From assembly GCA_002484335.1 (NCBI GenBank), contig DLJQ01000008.1, positions 178,049 to 189,168 on the forward strand: a DNA stretch of 11,120 bases, given 5' to 3'. The notes beneath the pieces are model-generated. The model did not search any database, was not told where the DNA came from, and saw only the letters and a program-made list of their open reading frames with translations. How positions within the stretch are numbered: the stretch's first letter is position 1; every line of letters starts with the position of its first letter. Of this stretch, positions 1 to 6,455 are shown one piece after another. The position numbers were made by a program, and so were the translations under genes. Source of the DNA: Flavobacteriales bacterium UBA7612. Its GTDB lineage: Bacteria > Bacteroidota > Bacteroidia > Flavobacteriales > Weeksellaceae.

Positions 1-16
1 GCAAACTTTTATCGTT

Positions 17-853
17 TTATAACGTTAGATTTTCTAAATCATCAACTGTACCATTGTAAATATTCACATCAACTTTATACTTTTTTACACCTTCAATAGA
101 AGCCTTTTCTGTGAATTGCCAAAAATTCCAATGACCTTTCATTTTTTCTGTCCAAAAATTATAATTAGCAATCCAGATTAGATGTCCATCAAAATGCTTT
201 TGTAAATAATCTTCGTAATATTTATCTGAAGTATATATTATCGGTTTTACATGATAATGCTCTTCTACAATTCTACACCAATTTTTTACTCCTTCAATTA
301 ATTTTTCCATAGATTGAGTTCTTGGAATATGTTCAATATCTACTACAGGTGGTAAATCACCTTTTTCTAGGTGAACTTTTCGTATAAAATTCTGAGCTTG
401 TAAAGTAGAATTTTCATCTGGTCTATAAAAATGATAAGCACCTCTCAGAATTTCTGTTTCTTTAATGGCATTCCAATTTTCTTCAAATCTTTCATCTATT
501 GCAGCGGTTCCCATTGTAGAGCGAATAAATGCAAATTGTATGGGATATAACTCATAAATAGTATGCATTTTCGACCAGTCAATTTTACCTTGATAATGAG
601 AAACATCTATTCCGAATGTTTTTAGATAATAATTGTCCATGACTTCGATATTTCGAATATCATATTTTGTAACTTTATCGTCAGTTAGTTTTTCTCCTTT
701 AACTGTTTTTTCTACAATTTTGTAATAATAGTGTATTCCATGTCTGTAGCGGTATGTAAAATATAAAAAAATAAATAGGATGATACCAATTATATAGCTA
801 GAAAATTTTATTTGCTTGTATAAAGGTATTTTTTTAGATTTTTTTTTAGGCAT
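17..853 (-). CDS. Membrane-anchored GH25 family lysozyme (muramidase)
   Basis: A 278-residue protein expected to cut the beta-1,4 bond between N-acetylmuramic acid and N-acetylglucosamine in peptidoglycan. A lysine-rich start (residues 2-13) and one hydrophobic segment (about 17-34) suggest an uncleaved signal anchor, with the catalytic domain in the periplasm. That domain begins at about residue 79 with the GIDVSHYQG motif (81-89, Asp83), which is typical of GH25. The VVDIEH motif (170-175) carries the acidic pair Asp172 and Glu174; the Glu is the usual proton donor. IWIANYN (226-232) and the late VDVN segment (262-265) also fit the family barrel. All expected acidic residues are present, so it should be active. 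It is transcribed away from menA and stands alone here. A role in wall remodelling rather than defence is inferred from the anchor. The family call is firm; the biological role is not. Confidence 0.93.
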   Translation of the reverse strand: MPKKKSKKIPLYKQIKFSSYIIGIILFIFLYFTYRYRHGIHYYYKIVEKTVKGEKLTDDKVTKYDIRNIEVMDNYYLKTFGIDVSHYQGKIDWSKMHTIYELYPIQFAFIRSTMGTAAIDERFEENWNAIKETEILRGAYHFYRPDENSTLQAQNFIRKVHLEKGDLPPVVDIEHIPRTQSMEKLIEGVKNWCRIVEEHYHVKPIIYTSDKYYEDYLQKHFDGHLIWIANYNFWTEKMKGHWNFWQFTEKASIEGVKKYKVDVNIYNGTVDDLENLTL

Positions 854-885
854 TTTCGGTAGTTGAATTATAGATATAATTTATA

Positions 886-893
886 CAATATTA
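886..893 (-). promoter_or_regulatory. Weak -7-like element for the GH25 gene
   Basis: Read on the minus strand this is TAATATTG, seven of eight bases of TAnnTTTG. It lies 32 bases before the ATG of the GH25 gene, which would give a leader of roughly 25-30 bases. No -33 element is visible. In DNA this AT-rich such a near match can arise by chance. Confidence 0.25.
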
Positions 894-930
894 CTTTAAA
901 TTTCGATGATATAAAAAAAGAAATCTTCAT

Positions 931-938
931 TATATTTG
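931..938 (+). promoter_or_regulatory. -7 promoter element of menA (TATATTTG)
   Basis: TATATTTG matches the Bacteroidota -7 consensus TAnnTTTG exactly. Only six bases separate it from the ATG at 945, so the mRNA would start at or within a few bases of the start codon. I see no clear TTG-type -33 element at the usual distance. The element overlaps a TTG codon in frame with menA at 936, which argues against that TTG being the start. Confidence 0.6.
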
Positions 939-944
939 TTCATT

Positions 945-1871
945 ATGAAAAAATGGATTTTAGCCGCAAGGCTTCGCACATTACCTCTTTCTTTGAGTGG
1001 ATTATTATTGGCAGGATTTATTGCTAAGTCTGAAGGTATTTTTCGAAATGATATATTTCTTTTATCTCTATTAACAACATTGGCTTTTCAGGTATTATCT
1101 AATTTTGCGAATGATTATGGAGATGCAGTAAAGGGAACTGATGCAAATAGAATAGGAGAGAAAAGAACTGTAGCTTCTGGTTTGATAACACAAAATCAAA
1201 TGAAAACCGCTATAACAATTATGGTTATTATTTCTTTAGCTTGTATTGCAGCCTTATTATATGTTGCTTTTTATCCTTATGATATGAAATACATTTATAT
1301 TTTTCTTGGATTAGGTTTAGCTTCTATATTTGCAGCAATGGCTTATACAATGGGTAAAAAACCTTATGGATATATAGGTTTAGGAGATATTTTTGTTTTT
1401 TTATTTTTTGGAATTTTAGCTGTTTCTGGAGGAGAATTTTTATATTCTAAAGTTTTCCAATGGCAAATATTATTACCAGCAGCTTCTATGGGATGTTGGA
1501 GTGTAGCAGTTCTTAATCTAAATAATATGAGAGATATTAAGAATGATATTAAGAACAATAAAATTACAATAGCATCAAAATTAGGGTTTCAAAAAAGTAA
1601 ATATTATCAAATGACTTTGATGACTTTACCATTTGTTTTTAGTGCATTGTATGTTACAATGTCACCATTAAAATCAGGAAAGTTATCTGGTTTTGTATTT
1701 TTAATTTTAATCTTTTTTGCAAATGCTATTCGTCGTCAGATTTTTGCTGTAAAAGATCCAAAGGATTTTGATCCATTTTTAAAACAAGTATCAATGTTAG
1801 CCTTATTTTTTGCTGTATTATTAGGATATAGTTTAATTGGTTTTGATTTTATTGATGCTTTAATTCGTTAG
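945..1871 (+). CDS. menA: 1,4-dihydroxy-2-naphthoate polyprenyltransferase MenA
   Basis: A 308-residue integral membrane prenyltransferase of the UbiA superfamily. It attaches the polyprenyl side chain to 1,4-dihydroxy-2-naphthoate, giving demethylmenaquinone; menaquinone is the usual respiratory quinone of Bacteroidota. The first aspartate-rich motif is NDYGDAVKGTD (56-66: Asn56, Asp57, Asp60, Asp66). The second is NNMRDIKNDIKNNK (193-206: Arg196, Asp197, Asp201, Lys206). Both bind the Mg-diphosphate of the prenyl donor. The NNxRD form of the second motif points to MenA rather than UbiA. About eight or nine hydrophobic segments fill the rest. I start at ATG 945 (MKKWILAARLRTLPL), because the in-frame TTG at 936 falls inside the promoter element. 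The next gene follows after 19 bases, so they are probably cotranscribed. Confidence 0.93.
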   Translation: MKKWILAARLRTLPLSLSGLLLAGFIAKSEGIFRNDIFLLSLLTTLAFQVLSNFANDYGDAVKGTDANRIGEKRTVASGLITQNQMKTAITIMVIISLACIAALLYVAFYPYDMKYIYIFLGLGLASIFAAMAYTMGKKPYGYIGLGDIFVFLFFGILAVSGGEFLYSKVFQWQILLPAASMGCWSVAVLNLNNMRDIKNDIKNNKITIASKLGFQKSKYYQMTLMTLPFVFSALYVTMSPLKSGKLSGFVFLILIFFANAIRRQIFAVKDPKDFDPFLKQVSMLALFFAVLLGYSLIGFDFIDALIR

Positions 1872-1890
1872 TTAAAAAAAATTATAAGAA

Positions 1891-2571
1891 ATGAGAATAC
1901 AATATTTAGGACATGCTTCTTTATCAATAGAAGCAAATGGGAAACATATCATTGTTGATCCTTTTATTACTCCAAATGAATTAGCAAGTCATATTGATTT
2001 TGAATCTTTAGAAGCTGATTACATCGTTATAACACATGCTCATCAAGATCACGTATATGATGTAGAAGCTTTAGCTAAAAGAACAGGAGCAAAAATTATA
2101 TCAAATGCTGAAATAGCAAGTTATTATGGAGCAAAAGGTTTCGAGGCACATGGAATGAATACAGGAGGTAAATTTTCTTTTGAATTTGGTTCTATACAAT
2201 CTACAATAGCTTTTCATTCTAGTTCATTTGCTGATGGTACTTATGGTGGGGATCCTAATGGATACATTATAGAAAGTGAAGGAAAAAGAGTTTATATTGC
2301 TGGAGACACAGCGTTAACTTATGAAATGAAATTGATTCCTGATACAATAGGACAATTAGATTTAGCAATTTTACCAATTGGTGATAATTTTACAATGGGA
2401 GCAAAAAGTGCTTCTATTGCAGCTGAATTTGTTCAAGCAACAAAAGTATTAGGTTATCATTATGATACATTTCCTCCTATAAAAATAGATAAATCGGAAG
2501 CGAAATCTATTTTCTTTAATCGTAATATTCAATTAGTTTTATTGGATATAGGTGAAGATTTAGCTGTTTAA
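1891..2571 (+). CDS. UPF0173 / UlaG-like metal-dependent hydrolase (MBL fold)
   Basis: A 226-residue soluble protein, the usual size for the UPF0173 group (YtkL-like) of metallo-beta-lactamase-fold hydrolases. The start, MRIQYLGHASLSIE, is typical of this group. The metal-binding motif is THAHQDH (48-54: His49, His51, Asp53, His54). Further likely ligands are His109, Asp139 in the AGDT motif and His190 in GYHYDTFPP, so a dinuclear metal site looks intact. No signal peptide is present, so it should be cytoplasmic. The substrate of this family is not well established. UlaG itself acts on L-ascorbate-6-phosphate, but nothing here supports that reaction. It sits 19 bases after menA with an A-rich upstream stretch, and a terminator follows. 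A link to quinone metabolism is suggested only by position. Confidence 0.9.
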   Translation: MRIQYLGHASLSIEANGKHIIVDPFITPNELASHIDFESLEADYIVITHAHQDHVYDVEALAKRTGAKIISNAEIASYYGAKGFEAHGMNTGGKFSFEFGSIQSTIAFHSSSFADGTYGGDPNGYIIESEGKRVYIAGDTALTYEMKLIPDTIGQLDLAILPIGDNFTMGAKSASIAAEFVQATKVLGYHYDTFPPIKIDKSEAKSIFFNRNIQLVLLDIGEDLAV

Positions 2572-2592
2572 TCAATTAGATTTAATAATATA

Positions 2593-2629
2593 AAAAAAGG
2601 CTATTTTCATTACTGAAATAGCCTTTTTT
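2593..2629. terminator. Bidirectional intrinsic terminator between convergent genes
   Basis: A 14-bp stem (2593-2606 with 2616-2629) and a nine-base loop (2607-2615). The core GGCTATTT pairs with AAATAGCC, flanked by an A-run on the left and a T-run on the right, so it can end transcription from both sides. It lies 21 bases after the hydrolase stop codon and just beyond the stop codon of the opposing DUF6048-like gene. Confidence 0.9.
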
Positions 2630-2631
2630 AA

Positions 2632-3327
2632 TTATTTTATTTTGTAAGATATTCCCCAAAAAACAGGTAAATTAAATGGTCCGTTTGTTTTCCCATAACC
2701 AGGAATTACAAGAGGATCAATATTATCATCTTTTTTACCCCCTAAATAGGCTGCAGGATGTAGGGACATTTCTCCATAAAAACCTTTGAAAATTTCTACT
2801 CTAGCACCTAAAACAACTTCTAACCAGAAAGCATCTAAATTAATTTTTGGTCTTGAGCCAGTTTCTCCTGTTAATTCGTTAGATTGTAAATCTCTTATGG
2901 GATAACTATTGATAGTTTGATTGTATTTTGTGTATGCTATACGACCACCAATATATATACCATTTGAATGATTTTCTACGTCTTGAGTAATAAACCAGTT
3001 TGCTCCAATTTTACCTGTAAAGCCATCTACATCAACATTCCAATTTATTTCATTAAAAATGTTTTTTTCATAGCCAGCTTCAGCAACTAAATGCCATTTA
3101 TTGTTTATTTGATAAGATAGAAAAGTGTTGAAACCTTTTTTGTCTTTAAATGCACCAATAATGGGATTAAATAAGTCTACTCCTATAAAAATATCATGAT
3201 ATTTTTTTTTAGGAATAGAATCAGTAACTGCAATTTTACTTGAATCTGTTTTTTCTAATTTTTCTTGTGCATTTGCAAAATTAATTGCGAGCATTAGTGA
3301 AAAGCTTAATAATAGGTGTCGAACCAT
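2632..3327 (-). CDS. DUF6048-like outer-membrane protein
   Basis: A 231-residue exported protein of unknown function. Residues 1-20 are a clear signal peptide (MVRH, then a hydrophobic core) with likely cleavage after ANA20 and before Gln21. The mature part, from about residue 45, alternates polar and hydrophobic residues with many aromatics and glycines (for example GIYIGGRIAYTKY and FWLEVVLGARVEI), as in a small outer-membrane beta-barrel. No enzymatic motif is visible. I assign it to DUF6048 from these features and its place behind rlmD and a DUF6452-like gene, an order I recall from flavobacterial genomes; this was not checked by a search. The start at 3327 is needed to keep the signal peptide and makes the gene overlap the end of its upstream neighbour by 47 bases. 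Confidence 0.75.
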   Translation of the reverse strand: MVRHLLLSFSLMLAINFANAQEKLEKTDSSKIAVTDSIPKKKYHDIFIGVDLFNPIIGAFKDKKGFNTFLSYQINNKWHLVAEAGYEKNIFNEINWNVDVDGFTGKIGANWFITQDVENHSNGIYIGGRIAYTKYNQTINSYPIRDLQSNELTGETGSRPKINLDAFWLEVVLGARVEIFKGFYGEMSLHPAAYLGGKKDDNIDPLVIPGYGKTNGPFNLPVFWGISYKIK

Positions 3328-3853
3328 CTTTTATTTCGGTATTTACAGTTTCTATACTTTTTATCCAATTTCCTTCTCCGTTAGTTTTTCCAGAAACTAG
3401 AGAGACTTTTACGCCATGAAATGTTAGTCCAAATCCACATGCTTTAGAAGTATAAGCGTTTCCAAGACTTTCATATTCTAAAATTAATCGATCACGTTTT
3501 GCAAGTATTGTTACATCTGCATCATTTTCATCTTTAACTGTACGGTCTGGTCCTTGAGCAATAGTATAGAAGACTTTTTTAGCATCATTTTTCGTAACTC
3601 CCATACCAAAACTAGACTTTTCACTAACAAATCCATTATCAATTTGTACTGTATCTGTTCCATTGAGTATGTAAGCCCAGTAATAAATAGAATCTTCTAG
3701 TTTTACATCTGTTCCAGAATAGTACATATCAGCTACTAATCGAGGCACTTGCCCTTCGTCTGTACAAATATCATCATCCTCACAACTATATAATATAAAT
3801 GAACCTATAATTGCAATGATTGCTAATGATAATATGGATTGTAATTTTTTCAT
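3281..3853 (-). CDS. DUF6452-like lipoprotein
   Basis: A 190-residue predicted lipoprotein of unknown function. After MKK and a hydrophobic segment (about 5-20) comes the lipobox LYSC, with Cys24 as the lipidated residue. The next residues are Glu-Asp-Asp-Asp. An acidic stretch right after the cysteine resembles the lipoprotein export signal that sends Bacteroidota lipoproteins to the cell surface. Two more cysteines (Cys30, Cys139) might form a disulfide. The C-terminal NWIKSIETVN stretch (162-171) is the kind of ending I associate with DUF6452. It begins 17 bases after the rlmD stop codon, and its last 47 bases, including the stop, overlap the signal-peptide region of the next gene. Translation of the two is therefore probably coupled. 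Lipoprotein status is firm; the family name is from memory. Confidence 0.8.
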   Translation of the reverse strand: MKKLQSILSLAIIAIIGSFILYSCEDDDICTDEGQVPRLVADMYYSGTDVKLEDSIYYWAYILNGTDTVQIDNGFVSEKSSFGMGVTKNDAKKVFYTIAQGPDRTVKDENDADVTILAKRDRLILEYESLGNAYTSKACGFGLTFHGVKVSLVSGKTNGEGNWIKSIETVNTEIKDGSTPIIKLFTNARN

Positions 3854-3870
3854 TTTTATTCGATAGGAAT

Positions 3871-5289
3871 TTAAATTCGCTCTAAAAGTACAATATTTTC
3901 TACATGGTGTGTTTGTGGAAACATATCAACAGGTTGAATTTTAACAATTTTATAGTTTTCTTTCATTAATTCTAAATCTCGAGCTTGAGTAGCAGAATTA
4001 CAAGAAACATAAACAATACGTTTAGGATTCATGAATAGAATATTCTCAACTACTTTTTTATGCATTCCATCTCTTGGAGGATCAGTAATCAAAACATCTG
4101 GGATTCCATGTTCGTTGATGAAGTCTTGATTTAGAACATCTTTCATATCGCCACAGTAGAAATCACAATTCTCTATATTATTGAATTTAGCCGCTGCTTT
4201 TGCCGCATCGATTGCTTCTTGTACAGATTCAACACCAACTACTTTTTTTGCTTTTTTAGAAACAAATTGTGCAATCGTACCAGTTCCTGTATATAAATCA
4301 TATACTAATTCATTTCCTGTCAATCCTGCAAAATCACGAGTTAATTTATATAATTCGTAAGCTTGTTCTGGATTTGTCTGATAAAATGATTTTGGTCCAA
4401 TTTTAAAATTCAAATCTTCCATTTTTTCCATGATATGATCATCACCAGAAAAAACTTTTATATCTAAATCATAAACTGAATCATTTTGTTTTGGATTGAT
4501 AGCATATAATAAAGATGTAATTTCAGGAAATTTATCTTTTAAGTTTTGTAGAAATGCAATACGATTTTCTTCTTCTTCTCTAAAAAACTGAACTAAAACC
4601 ATAACTTGACCATTTTGGGAAGTACGAATCATTAATGTTCTTAATAATCCTTCTTGGTTTTTAAGATCAAAGAAATCTAAATTATTTTCTAAAGCATAAC
4701 GTTTAGCTTCATTACGAATAGCATTTGAAGGGTCACGTTGTAAATGACATTTAGTTACATCCAATACTTTAGACCAAGCACCAGGAATATGAAAACCAAC
4801 AACATCTCTATCATTAAAATCTTTTCCAGAGTTAATTTCATCTAAAGTTAACCAACGAGCATTAGAGAATGTAAATTCTAATTTATTACGGTAGAAATAT
4901 TGTTCTTTTGAACCTAAAATAGGAATAATTTCCTCTGCTAAATCTTTGAATCCTCCTATACGAACTAAATTATTAACAACTTCTTCATGTTTGAATTTAA
5001 GTTGTGCATCATAGCTCATGTCTTGCCATTTACATCCTCCACAAACACCAAAATGTTCACACTCTGCATCTACTCGGTAAGGAGATTTTGTATGTATTTC
5101 TATTGCTTGACCTTCTAAATAGCTACTTTTTTTCTTTAAAACATGTACATCTACAATATCTCCAGGAATAGCACCTTTGATTAAAACTGTTTTTCCTTCT
5201 TCTGTTTTACCTACAGATACGCCTTTCGCACCCGCTCGTAGAACTTCTATATTATTTAATATGATCTTTTGCTTTACTTTTCTTGACAT
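3871..5289 (-). CDS. rlmD: 23S rRNA (uracil-1939-C5)-methyltransferase RlmD
   Basis: A 472-residue SAM-dependent enzyme that makes 5-methyluridine in 23S rRNA. An N-terminal TRAM-type RNA-binding domain covers about residues 8-66. The 4Fe-4S cluster cysteines are Cys77, Cys83, Cys86 (in CEHFGVCGGC) and Cys181. The methyltransferase core has FYQTNPEQA (302-310), the SAM loop DLYTGTGTIAQF (331-342), DPPRDG (403-408) and the nucleophile Cys430 in IVYVSCNS; Glu464 in HHVEN is the likely general base. The presence of the cluster separates it from TrmA, and the close match to RlmD makes U1939 the expected target, although the related U747 enzymes cannot be excluded from sequence alone. A near-leaderless promoter lies just before the ATG, and two envelope genes follow in the same operon. 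Confidence 0.93.
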   Translation of the reverse strand: MSRKVKQKIILNNIEVLRAGAKGVSVGKTEEGKTVLIKGAIPGDIVDVHVLKKKSSYLEGQAIEIHTKSPYRVDAECEHFGVCGGCKWQDMSYDAQLKFKHEEVVNNLVRIGGFKDLAEEIIPILGSKEQYFYRNKLEFTFSNARWLTLDEINSGKDFNDRDVVGFHIPGAWSKVLDVTKCHLQRDPSNAIRNEAKRYALENNLDFFDLKNQEGLLRTLMIRTSQNGQVMVLVQFFREEEENRIAFLQNLKDKFPEITSLLYAINPKQNDSVYDLDIKVFSGDDHIMEKMEDLNFKIGPKSFYQTNPEQAYELYKLTRDFAGLTGNELVYDLYTGTGTIAQFVSKKAKKVVGVESVQEAIDAAKAAAKFNNIENCDFYCGDMKDVLNQDFINEHGIPDVLITDPPRDGMHKKVVENILFMNPKRIVYVSCNSATQARDLELMKENYKIVKIQPVDMFPQTHHVENIVLLERI

Positions 5290-5293
5290 TTTG

Positions 5294-5301
5294 CAAAGGT
5301 A
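5294..5301 (-). promoter_or_regulatory. -7 promoter element of rlmD (TACCTTTG)
   Basis: On the minus strand this reads TACCTTTG, an exact match to TAnnTTTG. Only four bases lie between it and the ATG at 5289, so the transcript should start at or next to the start codon. A TTG at 5316-5314 is only 12 bases upstream, closer than a usual -33 box. Confidence 0.6.
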
Positions 5302-5374
5302 AGAAAGTCATTGCAATATTCCATTTTTTTTATGATTCTACTCTTTTTTAAGAATTAAAGTTAATTTTTATTTA

Positions 5375-5382
5375 TAAATTTG
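5375..5382 (+). promoter_or_regulatory. -7 promoter element of the cys operon (TAAATTTG)
   Basis: TAAATTTG matches TAnnTTTG exactly and lies 107 bases before the cysD ATG, which implies a leader of about 100 bases. No convincing -33 element is seen. It is the only perfect match on this strand in the 200-base gap between rlmD and cysD. Confidence 0.5.
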
Positions 5383-5389
5383 AGCATAA

Positions 5390-5452
5390 ATTCTATCGAT
5401 TCTATAGATTAATAGTTATTGTGAAATACATTAACAAATTGATATAGAATTG
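5390..5452 (+). repeat. Direct and inverted repeats in the cysD leader
   Basis: Two adjacent nine-base units, ATTCTATCG (5390-5398) and ATTCTATAG (5399-5407), are followed by an inverted copy TATAGAAT (5443-5450). ATTCTATA at 5399-5406 pairs perfectly with that copy. Two more pairs, one of them G-U, extend the stem to 5397/5452. Inside the loop TTAAT (5409-5413) can pair with ATTAA (5430-5434). It could be an operator or a leader-RNA hairpin. The bases are nearly all A and T, so the stem would be weak. Confidence 0.35.
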
Positions 5453-5489
5453 TTGTTATTATAAAAAGTTTTGAATCATATTTAATAAA

Positions 5490-6395
5490 ATGTCAAACCA
5501 AAAAAATTATTTAAGTCAATTAGAGGATGAAGCAATCTATATCTTAAGAGAAACAGCAGCACAGTTTGAAAGACCTGCTTTATTATTCTCTGGAGGAAAA
5601 GATTCTATTGTTTTAATTCATTTAGCATTAAAAGCTTTTCGACCAGGTAAATTTCCATTTCCTTTGGTTCATGTAGATACGGGACATAATTTTCCTGAAG
5701 CTATAAAATTTAGAGATTATTTAGTAGATAAATTAGGAGAAAACTTAATTGTAACTTCTGTAGAAGATGCCATAAAAAAATATAACTTAAAAGAAACTGC
5801 TGGACGTTTTCCTTCTCGTAATGCATTACAAACATATGCTTTGTTAGATGTTATTGAAGAAAATGAATTTGACGCTTGTATTGGAGGAGCTCGAAGAGAT
5901 GAAGAAAAAGCTAGAGCAAAAGAGAGAATTTTTTCTGTTCGTGATGATTTTGGACAATGGGATCCTAAATTACAGCGACCAGAATTATGGAATATATTGA
6001 ATGGAAGAATTGAAAAAGGACATAATGTTCGTGTTTTTCCAATTAGTAATTGGACAGAATTAGATGTTTGGAATTATATAAAATACAATGATATAGAATT
6101 ACCAAATTTATATTTTGCACACGAGAGAGAATGTATTGTATATAACGATAAGCTAATTGCTACATCAGCCTTTATTCAACCAAATGAAAATGATCAAGTC
6201 GTTGTAGAAAAAGTACGCTACAGAACTGTTGGTGATATGACTTGTACGGCAGCTGTTCCTTCAAATTCAGAAACAATTGATGATATTATAGAAGATATTA
6301 TTCACACAAGAATAAGTGAAAGAGGACAAACTCGTTTAGATGATCAATTGTCAGAATCTGCAATGGAAGATCGTAAAAAACAAGGTTATTTTTAA
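5490..6395 (+). CDS. cysD: Sulfate adenylyltransferase subunit 2 CysD
   Basis: A 301-residue cytoplasmic subunit of ATP sulfurylase, which joins sulfate and ATP to give adenylylsulfate (APS) and pyrophosphate. It belongs to the PP-loop ATP pyrophosphatase group: the loop SGGKDS lies at 34-39. HVDTGHNFPE (61-70), GGARRDEEKARAKER (132-146) and FPISNWTELDVW (183-194) are characteristic of CysD and set it apart from the related APS/PAPS reductase CysH. The length is close to the 302 residues of the E. coli protein, and no domain is missing. The start is ATG 5490; upstream is only A/T-rich with no Shine-Dalgarno sequence. The gene opens an operon with cysN, 60 bases downstream, which encodes its GTPase partner. 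The leader of about 100 bases with repeats may carry control elements. Confidence 0.95.
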   Translation: MSNQKNYLSQLEDEAIYILRETAAQFERPALLFSGGKDSIVLIHLALKAFRPGKFPFPLVHVDTGHNFPEAIKFRDYLVDKLGENLIVTSVEDAIKKYNLKETAGRFPSRNALQTYALLDVIEENEFDACIGGARRDEEKARAKERIFSVRDDFGQWDPKLQRPELWNILNGRIEKGHNVRVFPISNWTELDVWNYIKYNDIELPNLYFAHERECIVYNDKLIATSAFIQPNENDQVVVEKVRYRTVGDMTCTAAVPSNSETIDDIIEDIIHTRISERGQTRLDDQLSESAMEDRKKQGYF

Positions 6396-6425
6396 TCTTA
6401 TATTAAATTATTCAATACAAATTAA

Positions 6426-6442
6426 TCTATAAATTTTATAGA
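6426..6442. repeat. Perfect inverted repeat between cysD and cysN
   Basis: TCTATAA (6426-6432) and TTATAGA (6436-6442) form a perfect seven-base inverted repeat around a three-base spacer, 13 bases before the cysN ATG. The half-site shares the TCTATA core with the repeats in the cysD leader. It could bind a dimeric regulator, or it could be chance in AT-rich DNA. It has no T-run and does not look like a terminator. Confidence 0.35.
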
Positions 6443-6455
6443 AAATAAAATAAAA

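Noticed and set aside
17..853. Phage endolysin or toxin/effector role for the GH25 gene
   Set aside because: No phage genes, holin or immunity gene lie next to it within the window, and the N-terminal anchor suits a cellular wall enzyme. The gene is at the window edge, so its other neighbour is unseen.
936..944. Upstream TTG start for menA adding three residues
   Set aside because: The TTG lies inside the TATATTTG promoter element, and the ATG at 945 gives the normal MenA N-terminus.
1364..1558. 64-codon minus-strand reading frame
   Set aside because: It lies wholly within menA on the opposite strand and shows no family features; it is a shadow of the real gene.
5490..6395. CysH (APS/PAPS reductase) instead of CysD
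   Set aside because: The GGARRDEEKARAKER motif, the length of 301 residues and the adjacent cysN all fit CysD; the C-terminal cysteine motif of CysH is absent.
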